A DNA stretch of 6,276 bases, taken from assembly GCA_031553435.1 (NCBI GenBank), contig JAVBLQ010000083.1, positions 1-6,276 on the forward strand, in the 5' to 3' direction. The notes under the pieces are model-generated. The model was not told the origin of the DNA and searched no databases. It worked only from the letters and a program-made list of their open reading frames with translations. Position 1 is the first letter of the stretch. Each line of letters opens with the position of its first letter. Positions 1-6,142 of this stretch are shown in pieces. The DNA is from JAVBLQ01 sp031553435. Lineage in GTDB: Bacteria; Bacteroidota; Bacteroidia; Bacteroidales; Azobacteroidaceae. The position numbers and the translations under genes are program-made.

Positions 1-51
1 AGAAAAAATAAATGCAAATAACAACAATAAGCTCACCATTTTTTTACTCAT
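1..51 (-). CDS. N-terminus of an exported protein, cut by window edge
   Basis: Read on the minus strand from the ATG at 51-49, the sequence is open to the window edge and encodes MSKKMVSLLLLFAFIFS. Two lysines followed by a run of Leu, Phe, Ala and Ile make a classic start of a Sec signal peptide. The second Met (codon 5, ATG at 39-37) is another possible start. Only 17 codons are visible, so nothing can be said about function beyond likely export or lipoprotein anchoring. A matching -7 promoter motif lies upstream at 130-137. The gene is divergent from the TraB/GumN gene. The call rests on signal-peptide character alone, because a 17-codon open frame could arise by chance. Confidence 0.55.
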   Translation of the reverse strand, partial: MSKKMVSLLLLFAFIFS

Positions 52-129
52 AATTTTAATTTTTAGAATTGTTTGGAATTATTTCCAAAACAAAATTAAA
101 GAAAGGGTTCAATACTTTAGTGTAACTCG

Positions 130-161
130 CAAAAATAAATTGTTAATAGGACATTTTCCAA
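130..161 (-). promoter_or_regulatory. Candidate Bacteroidota-type promoter for the left-edge gene
   Basis: On the minus strand, TATTTTTG (137-130) matches the Bacteroidota -7 consensus TAnnTTTG. A TTGG at 161-158 lies 21 bases upstream and can serve as the -33 element. Transcription would start near 123, giving a leader of about 70 bases before the ATG at 51. A second -7-like motif, TAATTTTG, lies closer to the gene at 98-91 but has no -33 partner at the right distance. AT-rich DNA produces such matches by chance, so confidence is limited. Confidence 0.4.
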
Positions 162-213
162 TGCTCTGATATACAGTATATTGCAAAATCAGAAAGAAGA
201 AATTTGTTAATAG
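140..213. repeat. Direct repeat TTGTTAATAG x2 flanking a palindrome
   Basis: The 10-mer TTGTTAATAG occurs exactly at 140-149 and 204-213, 64 bases apart. A weaker relative, ATGTTAATGA, sits at 225-234. Between the exact copies lies the palindrome ATATACAGTATAT (169-181), which has perfect 6-base arms around one central base. The region lies between two divergent genes, so these could be operator sites. The base composition is highly biased, so chance remains possible. No known regulator motif is recognised here. Confidence 0.3.
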
Positions 214-348
214 CCTCGATTTAAATGTTAATGACAAGAAAAATGTCCGGAAGTTTGTGATTTTTTTCAGTTAAAGCAACGAACAAAGTAATCAAGTATA
301 ATGGAAATTGAATTATTTGAACAAGAATATCTAAAAACTAATTGAATA

Positions 349-1254
349 ATGAAAACAAACAAATTATTATTACCTTTAATTTTAACTCTATTATCATTGG
401 TGGTCTGTGCCCAAACAAAAAATGAAAAGAATGGGGCTTTACTTTGGGAAATTTCAGGTAAGGATTTGAAAATGCCTTCTTATATTTTGGGAACTTTGCA
501 TTTGGAATCAGGAAATTATCTGGATAGTATTCCTGGTGCACAAAAAACATTGGAATCATGTGAACAAGTAGTGGGAGAAGTTGTGATTGGAGATATGTAT
601 TCTTCCATGCAAGAAATAATGTCAGTTTTGAAGATGGATGCAGACACAACTTATCATATATTGTATTCTGAAGATGATTATCGCTTTCTGGATGAACAAA
701 TGAAGCCTTTGTTGGGAATCGGACTAGATCAAATGGGAACAATAAAACCTGCAGCAATTCATTCTTCTGTTGTGGTTTTATTAGGTGCAAAATATATACC
801 TGATTTCAATCCTCAAAATCTATTAGACATATTTATACAACAAAAGGCAACTGAATCAGGAAAGACAATCATAGGACTGGAATCAGCAAAAGAACAGGCT
901 TCTTTACTATTCGAATCTATGCCATTGCAACGTCAGGCTGATATTTTATTGTGTACATTTGAAAACAAGGAAACTCTCCTCAATGATATGGATAAATTAA
1001 TTTATTATTATCACCGGGGAGATTTATCTGCAATTGATAAATTGGCGAATGATTTTAGCAAACCCTGCTCCAATACACAGGAAGAAATGCGCCGGATAAA
1101 TGGAGATCGCAATAATAAATGGATGAAAAAGCTTCCGGAAATTATGAAAGAAAAATCTTCCTTCATCGCAGTAGGAGCTCTACATTTAGTGGGAGATGCA
1201 GGACTCTTGACTCAATTGGAGAAACTGGGATACAAAGTTGAAGCTGTTAAATAG
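349..1254 (+). CDS. Exported TraB/GumN-family protein
   Basis: The 301-residue protein begins with a Sec signal peptide (Lys-rich start, hydrophobic residues 6-19), probably cleaved around CAQT (20-23). Cys20 is preceded by Val, not Gly/Ala/Ser, so it is a poor lipobox. Family hallmarks are present in order: LLWEISG and PSYILGTLH (GxxH at 48-51), the central IIGLE followed by KEQ (175-183), an RNNKWM segment (254-259), and a C-terminal VGALHLVGDAGLL followed by LGYKVEAV (second GxxH at 276-279). TraB/GumN proteins belong to the Tiki/TraB/EreA-like superfamily, in which the two GxxH motifs are proposed metal-binding or catalytic sites. No substrate is established for bacterial GumN-type members. 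The length is normal for the family. The ATG is the first after an in-frame TGA at 343-345. The gene appears monocistronic and converges on the next gene. The family call is firm, but the reaction is unknown; periplasmic location is inferred. Confidence 0.9.
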   Translation: MKTNKLLLPLILTLLSLVVCAQTKNEKNGALLWEISGKDLKMPSYILGTLHLESGNYLDSIPGAQKTLESCEQVVGEVVIGDMYSSMQEIMSVLKMDADTTYHILYSEDDYRFLDEQMKPLLGIGLDQMGTIKPAAIHSSVVVLLGAKYIPDFNPQNLLDIFIQQKATESGKTIIGLESAKEQASLLFESMPLQRQADILLCTFENKETLLNDMDKLIYYYHRGDLSAIDKLANDFSKPCSNTQEEMRRINGDRNNKWMKKLPEIMKEKSSFIAVGALHLVGDAGLLTQLEKLGYKVEAVK

Positions 1255-1293
1255 ATTTTTGAAAAATTTTATTTGTTCATTATTTTAAAAAAT
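1255..1293. terminator. Possible weak bidirectional terminator, all A/T stem
   Basis: The 38-base gap between two converging genes contains an imperfect inverted repeat. ATTTTTGAAAA (1255-1265) pairs with TTTTAAAAAAT (1283-1293) at 10 of 11 positions around a 17-base loop. The arms are A and T rich on both strands, as in a bidirectional terminator, but the stem has no G-C pair and would be unstable. The convergent layout is the main argument for it. Confidence 0.3.
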
Positions 1294-2018
1294 TATTGCA
1301 TATTTTTTATCCTGACGTCAATTTCAGAACTATTTTCCAGTTTGGATTTGAGTTCTTCCATTTTAGTATCGCTATAATGATAAGGATATAAAACTTTGGG
1401 ATTAATCATTTGAGCTGCATGTACGGCCTGATCAACGGTCATTGTATAAGGCTGGTTGACAGGCAGAAATGCAATGTCAATATTTTTCAATGCAGACATT
1501 TCAGGAATATCTTCGGTATCTCCTGCAATATAAATGATTGTTCCTCCGATGTTCAAAATATATCCGTTGTCACGTCCCTTAGGATGATATATTTCGCGCC
1601 CAGGAGTTGTATTATATGCAGGTACAGCTTTTAAATGAAGATAAGATGTTACCTGTAATTCATCTCCGTTTTTTACCACTTTCCCATCTCCCAACTTGGT
1701 TTGAGTCGAATCATTCAAAATGATTAATGTTCCCTTTTTTTTCAAAGCCTCAATGGCTTTGGGATCATAATGATCTGCATGTTCATGTGTAATCAGAATA
1801 ACATCGGCTTTCGGCTGATTATTGAAATCGGCAAACATGGAGACCGGATCGACATAAATCAATTTTCCATCATATTTTAAAACCAGACTCGAATGTTTGA
1901 TGAAGTATATACTCAAATCTTTTCCTTCTTTGGTTTTAAAATCATCTTTTTCAAATGTTTGTGCATCCATAATGAGACTTTTTACACAAAACAAAAGTAA
2001 AATGGATATTGTTCTCAT
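1293..2018 (-). CDS. Exported metallo-beta-lactamase-fold hydrolase (UlaG-like type)
   Basis: The 241-residue protein has an N-terminal hydrophobic signal segment (about residues 3-17, likely cleavage near DAQT, 18-21) and then one MBL-fold domain. Visible metal-site residues are the HxHxDH motif in THEHADH (H78, H80, D82, H83), Asp167 in IAGDTED, and His214 in YPYHYSD. His145 in YHPKG is a plausible third-histidine ligand. The early KHSSLVLKYDGKLIYVDP (41-58) is the usual opening of UlaG-like Zn-dependent hydrolases. The substrate cannot be read from sequence; members act on varied esters, phosphodiesters or lactones. The protein is probably periplasmic, which separates it from its cytoplasmic upstream neighbour AlaRS. 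The gap from the alaS stop is 34 bases on the same strand, so co-transcription is likely, although a -7-like TACATTTG (2030-2023) lies just before the start. A start at Met17 is possible but would discard the evident signal peptide. Confidence 0.9.
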   Translation of the reverse strand: MRTISILLLFCVKSLIMDAQTFEKDDFKTKEGKDLSIYFIKHSSLVLKYDGKLIYVDPVSMFADFNNQPKADVILITHEHADHYDPKAIEALKKKGTLIILNDSTQTKLGDGKVVKNGDELQVTSYLHLKAVPAYNTTPGREIYHPKGRDNGYILNIGGTIIYIAGDTEDIPEMSALKNIDIAFLPVNQPYTMTVDQAVHAAQMINPKVLYPYHYSDTKMEELKSKLENSSEIDVRIKNMQ

Positions 2019-2052
2019 AAATCAAATGTATTTTTTATAACCAATGTGAAAA

Positions 2053-4671
2053 TTAAGATATTATTTTGGCTTCCATTTCCTCCAATGCTGCAATTAACCC
2101 ATTTATATCTTTTCCTCCTGCAGTTGCAAAATGAGGTTGACCTCCTCCCCCACCCTGAATGTTTTTTGCAGCTTCACGAATAATATTTCCTGCATGCAAT
2201 CCTTGTGATACCAAATCATCACTGATCATTAAGGTCAAAGTTGGCTTGTTTTCTGCCAAGGTTGCTCCCATAAAATAAAATTTATTGGGAAATTCTCCAC
2301 GAAGTTGGAATGCAATATCTTTAATTACTTCGGGCAAATAGAATCCTTTGATAGTAAAAACAGAGATTCCATTGATTTCTTTTTTATCTTCAATGGTTTT
2401 TTTCTTTAAGAGGATCGACTTCTCTTTAATACTCTCTTCTACCTGTTTTTTTAGTTCTTGATTTTCATCAAAGAATTTTTTCAATGCCTGGGTTAAATTT
2501 GGAGCGTTATTGAACATATTACGAACTTCACGGATCAAATCTTGTTGCACATAGAAAAATGCTTCGCAAGCTTCGGCAGTGATAGCTTCGATTCTCCTGA
2601 TTCCGGCGGCGATAGAACTTTCTCCGACAATCCGGAAGGTTCCGATGCGTCCGGTAGAAGAAATATGCGTTCCTCCACAAAGTTCGACAGATGATCCGAA
2701 ACGGACAACCCGTACATCATCTCCGTATTTTTCTCCGAAAAGGGCCATGGCTCCCATAGCTTTTGCTTCTGCAATGGGAATATGACGGTGTTCGTTTATC
2801 GGATAATTTTCCCGGATTTTTGCTGTTACTCTTTTTTCTACTTCCCGGATTTCTTCATCTGTCACTTTTTGGAAATGAGAGAAGTCGAAACGTAATATTT
2901 CAGGAGAAACAAATGATCCTTTTTGTTCCACATGTACACCCAAAACTTCCCGTAATGCCTCATGTAATAAGTGAGTAGCTGTATGATTACATTCGGTAGC
3001 CGTACGTTTTTCCGCATTTATTTCTGCTTTGAAAACAGCAGTAACATCGGAAGGTAATTTTTTTGACAAGTGAACCGAAAGATTATTTTCTTTTTTGGTA
3101 TCTATGATTTCGATAATTTCTCCTTCTTCACTTGTGAGTTTACCTGAATCTCCGACTTGTCCTCCCATTTCAGCGTAAAAAGGGGTGTGATCAAGTACAA
3201 GCTGATAAAATTCCTGATTTTTTTGTTTTATTTTACGATAACGCAATATTTGTGCTTCAGCAATCTTTGAATCATAGCCAACAAATATTGATTCGCCTTC
3301 CTTCAGAGTTACCCAATCACCGGTTTCCACGGCAGCGGCATTGCGGGCGCGTTCTTTTTGTTTTTGCATTTCGACATCAAATCCTGCTTTATCAACCTCC
3401 ATGTTTTGTTCCCGTAAAATCAATTCGGTTAAATCCAATGGGAAGCCATAAGTATCATATAAAGTAAATGCACTTGCCCCATCAATTATATTACCTCCTT
3501 TTGCCCGGGATTCGTCCATTATTTTATCCAGTAATTTGATTCCGGTTTCGAGGGTTCGTAAGAATGCTTCTTCTTCTTCTTTTATAACCTTCTCTATTAA
3601 ATTTTGTTGAGAAATTAATTCAGGATATGCATCACCCATGCTGTCTATCAACGATGGGATCAGGCTATACATAAAAGCCTTTTTTTGTCCTAAAAAGGTA
3701 TATCCGTAACGAACAGCGCGACGCAGTATCCGACGAATCACATATCCGGCTTTAGCATTGGATGGCAATTGCCCGTCAGTAATAGAAAATGCAATTGTCC
3801 GGATATGATCGGCAATTACCCTCATTGCAATGTCTTTTTTCTCATCTTTTCCATATGAGTTTCCGGAAATTTTCCCTATTGTCTGAATGATAGGTTGAAA
3901 AACATCCGTATCATAATTGGATGTTTTACCCTGAATAGACATACAAAGACGTTCGAATCCCATCCCTGTGTCTATCACTTTTGCAGGAAGGCCTTCCAGT
4001 GATCCATCGGCTTTGCGGTTGAATTGCATGAATACCAGGTTCCAGATCTCTATGACTTGCGGATCACTTTGGTTGACTAATGTTAATCCGTCAACTTTTG
4101 CCCGTTCCGCATCAGAGCGCAAATCTATATGAATTTCGGAACAAGGACCACAAGGACCGGTATCTCCCATTTCCCAAAAATTATCTTTCTTACTACCGTT
4201 GATAATTTTTTCTTTAGGTAAATATTTTTCCCAATACCCGGCAGCTTCATCATCTCTGGATAAACCTTCACTGGGGCTACCCTCAAATACAGTAACATAC
4301 AAGCGGTTTTTGTCTAATTTCAATACATCAACTAAAAATTCCCAAGCCCATTCGATGGCTTCTTTTTTGAAGTAATCACCAAAAGACCAGTTTCCCAACA
4401 TCTCAAACATGGTATGATGATAGGTGTCATGTCCTACTTCCTCCAGGTCATTATGCTTTCCGCTTACACGCAAACATTTTTGAGAATCGGCAATACGTGG
4501 ATATTTAATAGGCGCATTCCCTAATATAACGTCTTTGAATTGATTCATTCCTGCATTGGTAAACATTAATGTGGGATCATCTTTAATAACCATTGGTGCA
4601 GAAGGAACTATTTTGTGTTGCTTGGATTCAAAAAAATCTTTGAATGATTGACGGATTTCTTTTGCTGTCAT
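2053..4671 (-). CDS. alaS: Alanyl-tRNA synthetase
   Basis: This 872-residue protein charges tRNA-Ala with alanine using ATP in the cytoplasm and hydrolyses mischarged Ser- or Gly-tRNA-Ala. The class II catalytic core is at the N-terminus: DPTLMFTNAGMNQFK (32-46), TMFEMLGNWSFGDYF (87-101), and DTGMGFERL (234-242), the motif 3 region. A tRNA-recognition segment with GYVIRRILRRAVRYG (309-323) follows. The editing domain has intact zinc ligands, with H563 and H567 in CNHTATH and C665 and H669 in CGGTH. The C-Ala domain ends with the glycine-rich GGGGGQPHFATAGG (840-853), preceded by a charged coiled-coil-like stretch (about 735-765). The length is normal and nothing is broken. The start MTAKEIRQSFKDFF fits the family N-terminus, with a weak GAGAAG-like purine run upstream. 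The gene diverges from the M23 peptidase gene and is followed by the MBL-fold gene. Confidence 0.98.
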   Translation of the reverse strand: MTAKEIRQSFKDFFESKQHKIVPSAPMVIKDDPTLMFTNAGMNQFKDVILGNAPIKYPRIADSQKCLRVSGKHNDLEEVGHDTYHHTMFEMLGNWSFGDYFKKEAIEWAWEFLVDVLKLDKNRLYVTVFEGSPSEGLSRDDEAAGYWEKYLPKEKIINGSKKDNFWEMGDTGPCGPCSEIHIDLRSDAERAKVDGLTLVNQSDPQVIEIWNLVFMQFNRKADGSLEGLPAKVIDTGMGFERLCMSIQGKTSNYDTDVFQPIIQTIGKISGNSYGKDEKKDIAMRVIADHIRTIAFSITDGQLPSNAKAGYVIRRILRRAVRYGYTFLGQKKAFMYSLIPSLIDSMGDAYPELISQQNLIEKVIKEEEEAFLRTLETGIKLLDKIMDESRAKGGNIIDGASAFTLYDTYGFPLDLTELILREQNMEVDKAGFDVEMQKQKERARNAAAVETGDWVTLKEGESIFVGYDSKIAEAQILRYRKIKQKNQEFYQLVLDHTPFYAEMGGQVGDSGKLTSEEGEIIEIIDTKKENNLSVHLSKKLPSDVTAVFKAEINAEKRTATECNHTATHLLHEALREVLGVHVEQKGSFVSPEILRFDFSHFQKVTDEEIREVEKRVTAKIRENYPINEHRHIPIAEAKAMGAMALFGEKYGDDVRVVRFGSSVELCGGTHISSTGRIGTFRIVGESSIAAGIRRIEAITAEACEAFFYVQQDLIREVRNMFNNAPNLTQALKKFFDENQELKKQVEESIKEKSILLKKKTIEDKKEINGISVFTIKGFYLPEVIKDIAFQLRGEFPNKFYFMGATLAENKPTLTLMISDDLVSQGLHAGNIIREAAKNIQGGGGGQPHFATAGGKDINGLIAALEEMEAKIIS

Positions 4672-4713
4672 GATAACTTCTCAATTTTGCTTTCTGTAAA
4701 TTATTTTAAATGA

Positions 4714-4745
4714 TTTGCAAAAATACAGCAAATAAATTACTTTTG
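4714..4745 (+). promoter_or_regulatory. Bacteroidota-type promoter for the M23-MerR pair
   Basis: TTTG at 4714-4717 is the -33 element and TACTTTTG at 4738-4745 is an exact TAnnTTTG -7 element, separated by 20 bases, the expected spacing. Transcription would start around 4751-4753, leaving a leader of about 30 bases before the ATG at 4782. This is the best promoter match in the window. Its -33 element abuts the -7 element of the opposing alaS promoter, forming the palindrome TTTGCAAA (4714-4721). Confidence 0.7.
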
Positions 4746-4751
4746 CCGCAA
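4718..4751 (-). promoter_or_regulatory. Candidate alaS promoter
   Basis: On the minus strand, TATTTTTG (4725-4718) matches the Bacteroidota -7 consensus TAnnTTTG. The best upstream element is a TTG at 4751-4749, with a 23-base spacer, a little longer than the usual 19-21. Transcription would begin near 4711, giving a leader of about 40 bases before the ATG at 4671, with no T-box or other structured leader visible. The GCAA that ends the -33 region lies within the -7 to start region of the opposing promoter. Confidence 0.5.
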
Positions 4752-4781
4752 TAGGCTATCAAAAAGTATCAATTTTGACTG

Positions 4782-5750
4782 ATGAGAAACATTTACTATC
4801 ACTATAATCCTCAGACTTTAAATTATGAACGCGTTTATCCATCCGTTGGACAAAGGATATGGGCAGTGTTCAGGCACTTGATTATTGGTATAATCATTGG
4901 AGTATGCCTTTTCTTTGCAGCATTATACACTTTTGATTCCCCGATGGAACATCAACTGAGGAAGGAAAATAAACTCTTATTGACTCAATACAATTTACTT
5001 TCCCGACGAATGGCTGAAGCTCAATTGATTCTAGATGATCTTCAACAAAGAGATGATCAGTTGTATAGGGCTATTTTTCAAGCAGACCCTATTCCTTCTT
5101 CTGTGAGGAAACCCGGATTCGGAGGAACCAATCGATATGAAAACCTGATGAATATGCCTAATTCCGAATTGGTTATCTCAACCACTATGAAAATGGATAT
5201 GCTTTCTAAACAATTGTATGTTCAGAATAATTCTCTGGATGAGGTTTTTCAGTTGGTAAAAAATCAGGAAGAAAAATTAAAATGTATTCCCTCTATACAA
5301 CCTGTTGCTAATAAGGATCTCACAAGGATTGCTTCCGGTTATGGAATGCGTATGGATCCAATCTACAAAACACCCAGGTTTCATGCGGGAATGGATTTTA
5401 CGGCAAAAACGGGAACCGACATTTATGCCACAGGAAATGGAAAGGTGACTTTTGCCGGATGGAAACAAGGTTATGGTAATTGTATTATTATTGATCATGG
5501 TTATGGATATGAAACTCTTTATGGGCATTGTGACAAGTTGTTGGTCAGTGAAGGAAAATCTGTAATTCGTGGAGAAATTATTGCATTAGTTGGAAATACC
5601 GGAAAATCAACAGGCCCTCACCTGCATTATGAGGTAATGGTAAAAGGACAACATGATAATCCCGCTAATTATTACTTTATGGATCTTACTCCTGAAGAGT
5701 ATGACAGACTTTTACAAATTGCAGAAAATCACGGTCAGGTTATGGATTAA
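4782..5750 (+). CDS. Membrane-anchored M23 (LytM-type) cell-wall peptidase
   Basis: The 322-residue protein starts with a short cytoplasmic tail, then one transmembrane helix (about 31-50), so it is anchored in the inner membrane with its body in the periplasm. Residues 55-100 are rich in Leu, Glu, Gln and Arg in a coiled-coil-like pattern, as in many envelope M23 proteins. The C-terminal peptidase domain (about 180-300) opens with GYGMRMDPIY and has all catalytic motifs: HAGMD (zinc ligands H201 and D205), YGH (H249), and HLHYE (H280, zinc ligand H282). The family cleaves peptidoglycan cross-links, typically as a Zn endopeptidase. With all residues kept it is likely an active enzyme, not a degenerate NlpD/EnvC-type activator. 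It has its own strong candidate promoter, diverges from alaS, and is followed 18 bases later by the MerR gene, suggesting an operon. Which bond it cuts is not visible. Confidence 0.93.
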   Translation: MRNIYYHYNPQTLNYERVYPSVGQRIWAVFRHLIIGIIIGVCLFFAALYTFDSPMEHQLRKENKLLLTQYNLLSRRMAEAQLILDDLQQRDDQLYRAIFQADPIPSSVRKPGFGGTNRYENLMNMPNSELVISTTMKMDMLSKQLYVQNNSLDEVFQLVKNQEEKLKCIPSIQPVANKDLTRIASGYGMRMDPIYKTPRFHAGMDFTAKTGTDIYATGNGKVTFAGWKQGYGNCIIIDHGYGYETLYGHCDKLLVSEGKSVIRGEIIALVGNTGKSTGPHLHYEVMVKGQHDNPANYYFMDLTPEEYDRLLQIAENHGQVMD

Positions 5751-5768
5751 AAATGGCTGATATACATT

Positions 5769-6125
5769 ATGGAAAAGTTCAAAAAAGAAAAAATATTTTA
5801 TTCCATTAGTGAAGTCGCAGAATTATTAAATGTAAATGAATCAAATCTGCGCTACTGGGAAAAAGAGTTTCCGAGCGTTATCAAACCTCATAAAACGACT
5901 AAAGGAACAAGGCAATATCGTGCAGAAGATATTGATGCTATTCGTTTGGTTTATTACCTGGTTAAAGAAAAAGGACTTACTCTTGCAGGAGCAAGGCAGA
6001 AACTTAAAGAGAATAAAGCTGGTATTGTTAAGACGGAAGAAATTGTATCTCGTTTGAAGGGAATCAAAAAAGAGTTATTATCCCTGAAAAAAGAATTTGA
6101 CGAGTTAGATAATGAAGCTTCTTAA
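5769..6125 (+). CDS. Small MerR-family transcriptional regulator
   Basis: The 118-residue protein has an N-terminal MerR winged helix-turn-helix: YSISEVAELLNVNESNLRYW (11-30), then a wing with KGTRQYRAEDIDAIRLV (45-61), and the LTLAGARQKLKEN segment (70-82). The C-terminus (about 88-115) is a Lys/Glu/Leu-rich helix suited to dimerisation. There is no effector-binding domain and no cysteine at all, so it cannot be a typical metal- or redox-sensing MerR. Short MerR proteins of this kind with the LRYWEKEF pattern are common in Bacteroidota, and I know of no assigned role for them. The 18-base gap after the peptidase gene, with no visible promoter, indicates co-transcription. The ATG at 5769 is the only start that fits; an ATG at 5753 is in another frame and soon stops. 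Its targets are unknown. Confidence 0.92.
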   Translation: MEKFKKEKIFYSISEVAELLNVNESNLRYWEKEFPSVIKPHKTTKGTRQYRAEDIDAIRLVYYLVKEKGLTLAGARQKLKENKAGIVKTEEIVSRLKGIKKELLSLKKEFDELDNEAS

Positions 6126-6142
6126 TTCAAAATCTAATACTA

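Larger units (their letters stand above)
52..348. other. Divergent intergenic region, about 300 bases
   Basis: This stretch separates the left-edge gene from the TraB/GumN gene. It contains no credible coding frame, tRNA or GC-rich hairpin. It holds the candidate minus-strand promoter (130-161) and the repeat and palindrome group (140-213, with a weak third copy at 225-234). For the plus-strand gene I find no clean -33/-7 pair. The nearest partial matches are TACTTTAG at 113-120 (one mismatch to TAnnTTTG, no -33 partner) and TATAATGG at 297-304 (two mismatches). Confidence 0.7.

Noticed and set aside
391..411. Possible lipoprotein signal at Cys20 of the TraB/GumN protein
   Set aside because: The residues before the Cys are Leu-Val-Val. 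A bulky Val at the -1 position does not fit the lipobox rule, and normal signal peptidase I cleavage near CAQT fits better.
338..790. A 150-codon minus-strand open frame antisense to the TraB/GumN gene
   Set aside because: It lies over a well-supported gene. Its translation is rich in Phe, Pro, His and Lys without any domain pattern, as expected for the complement of an AT-rich coding region.
1410..1634. Plus-strand open frame within the MBL-fold gene
   Set aside because: It is a Cys- and Ile-rich translation with no motif, overlapping a gene with a complete metal site on the other strand.
2535..3467. Several 68-79-codon open frames overlapping alaS on both strands
   Set aside because: AlaRS is complete and matches its family from end to end, so these frames are shadows with no recognisable features.
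4672..4712. A regulatory leader (T-box or attenuator) upstream of alaS
   Set aside because: The leader is only about 40 bases, AT-rich, and shows no stem, T-box motif or run of Ala codons.
5277..5528. Minus-strand open frame over the M23 peptidase domain
   Set aside because: The plus strand here encodes the zinc-binding peptidase motifs, and the antisense frame has no features of its own.
5836..6057. Alternative plus-strand frame within the MerR gene
   Set aside because: The MerR helix-turn-helix and wing are read cleanly in the other frame. This one gives a basic, low-complexity translation.
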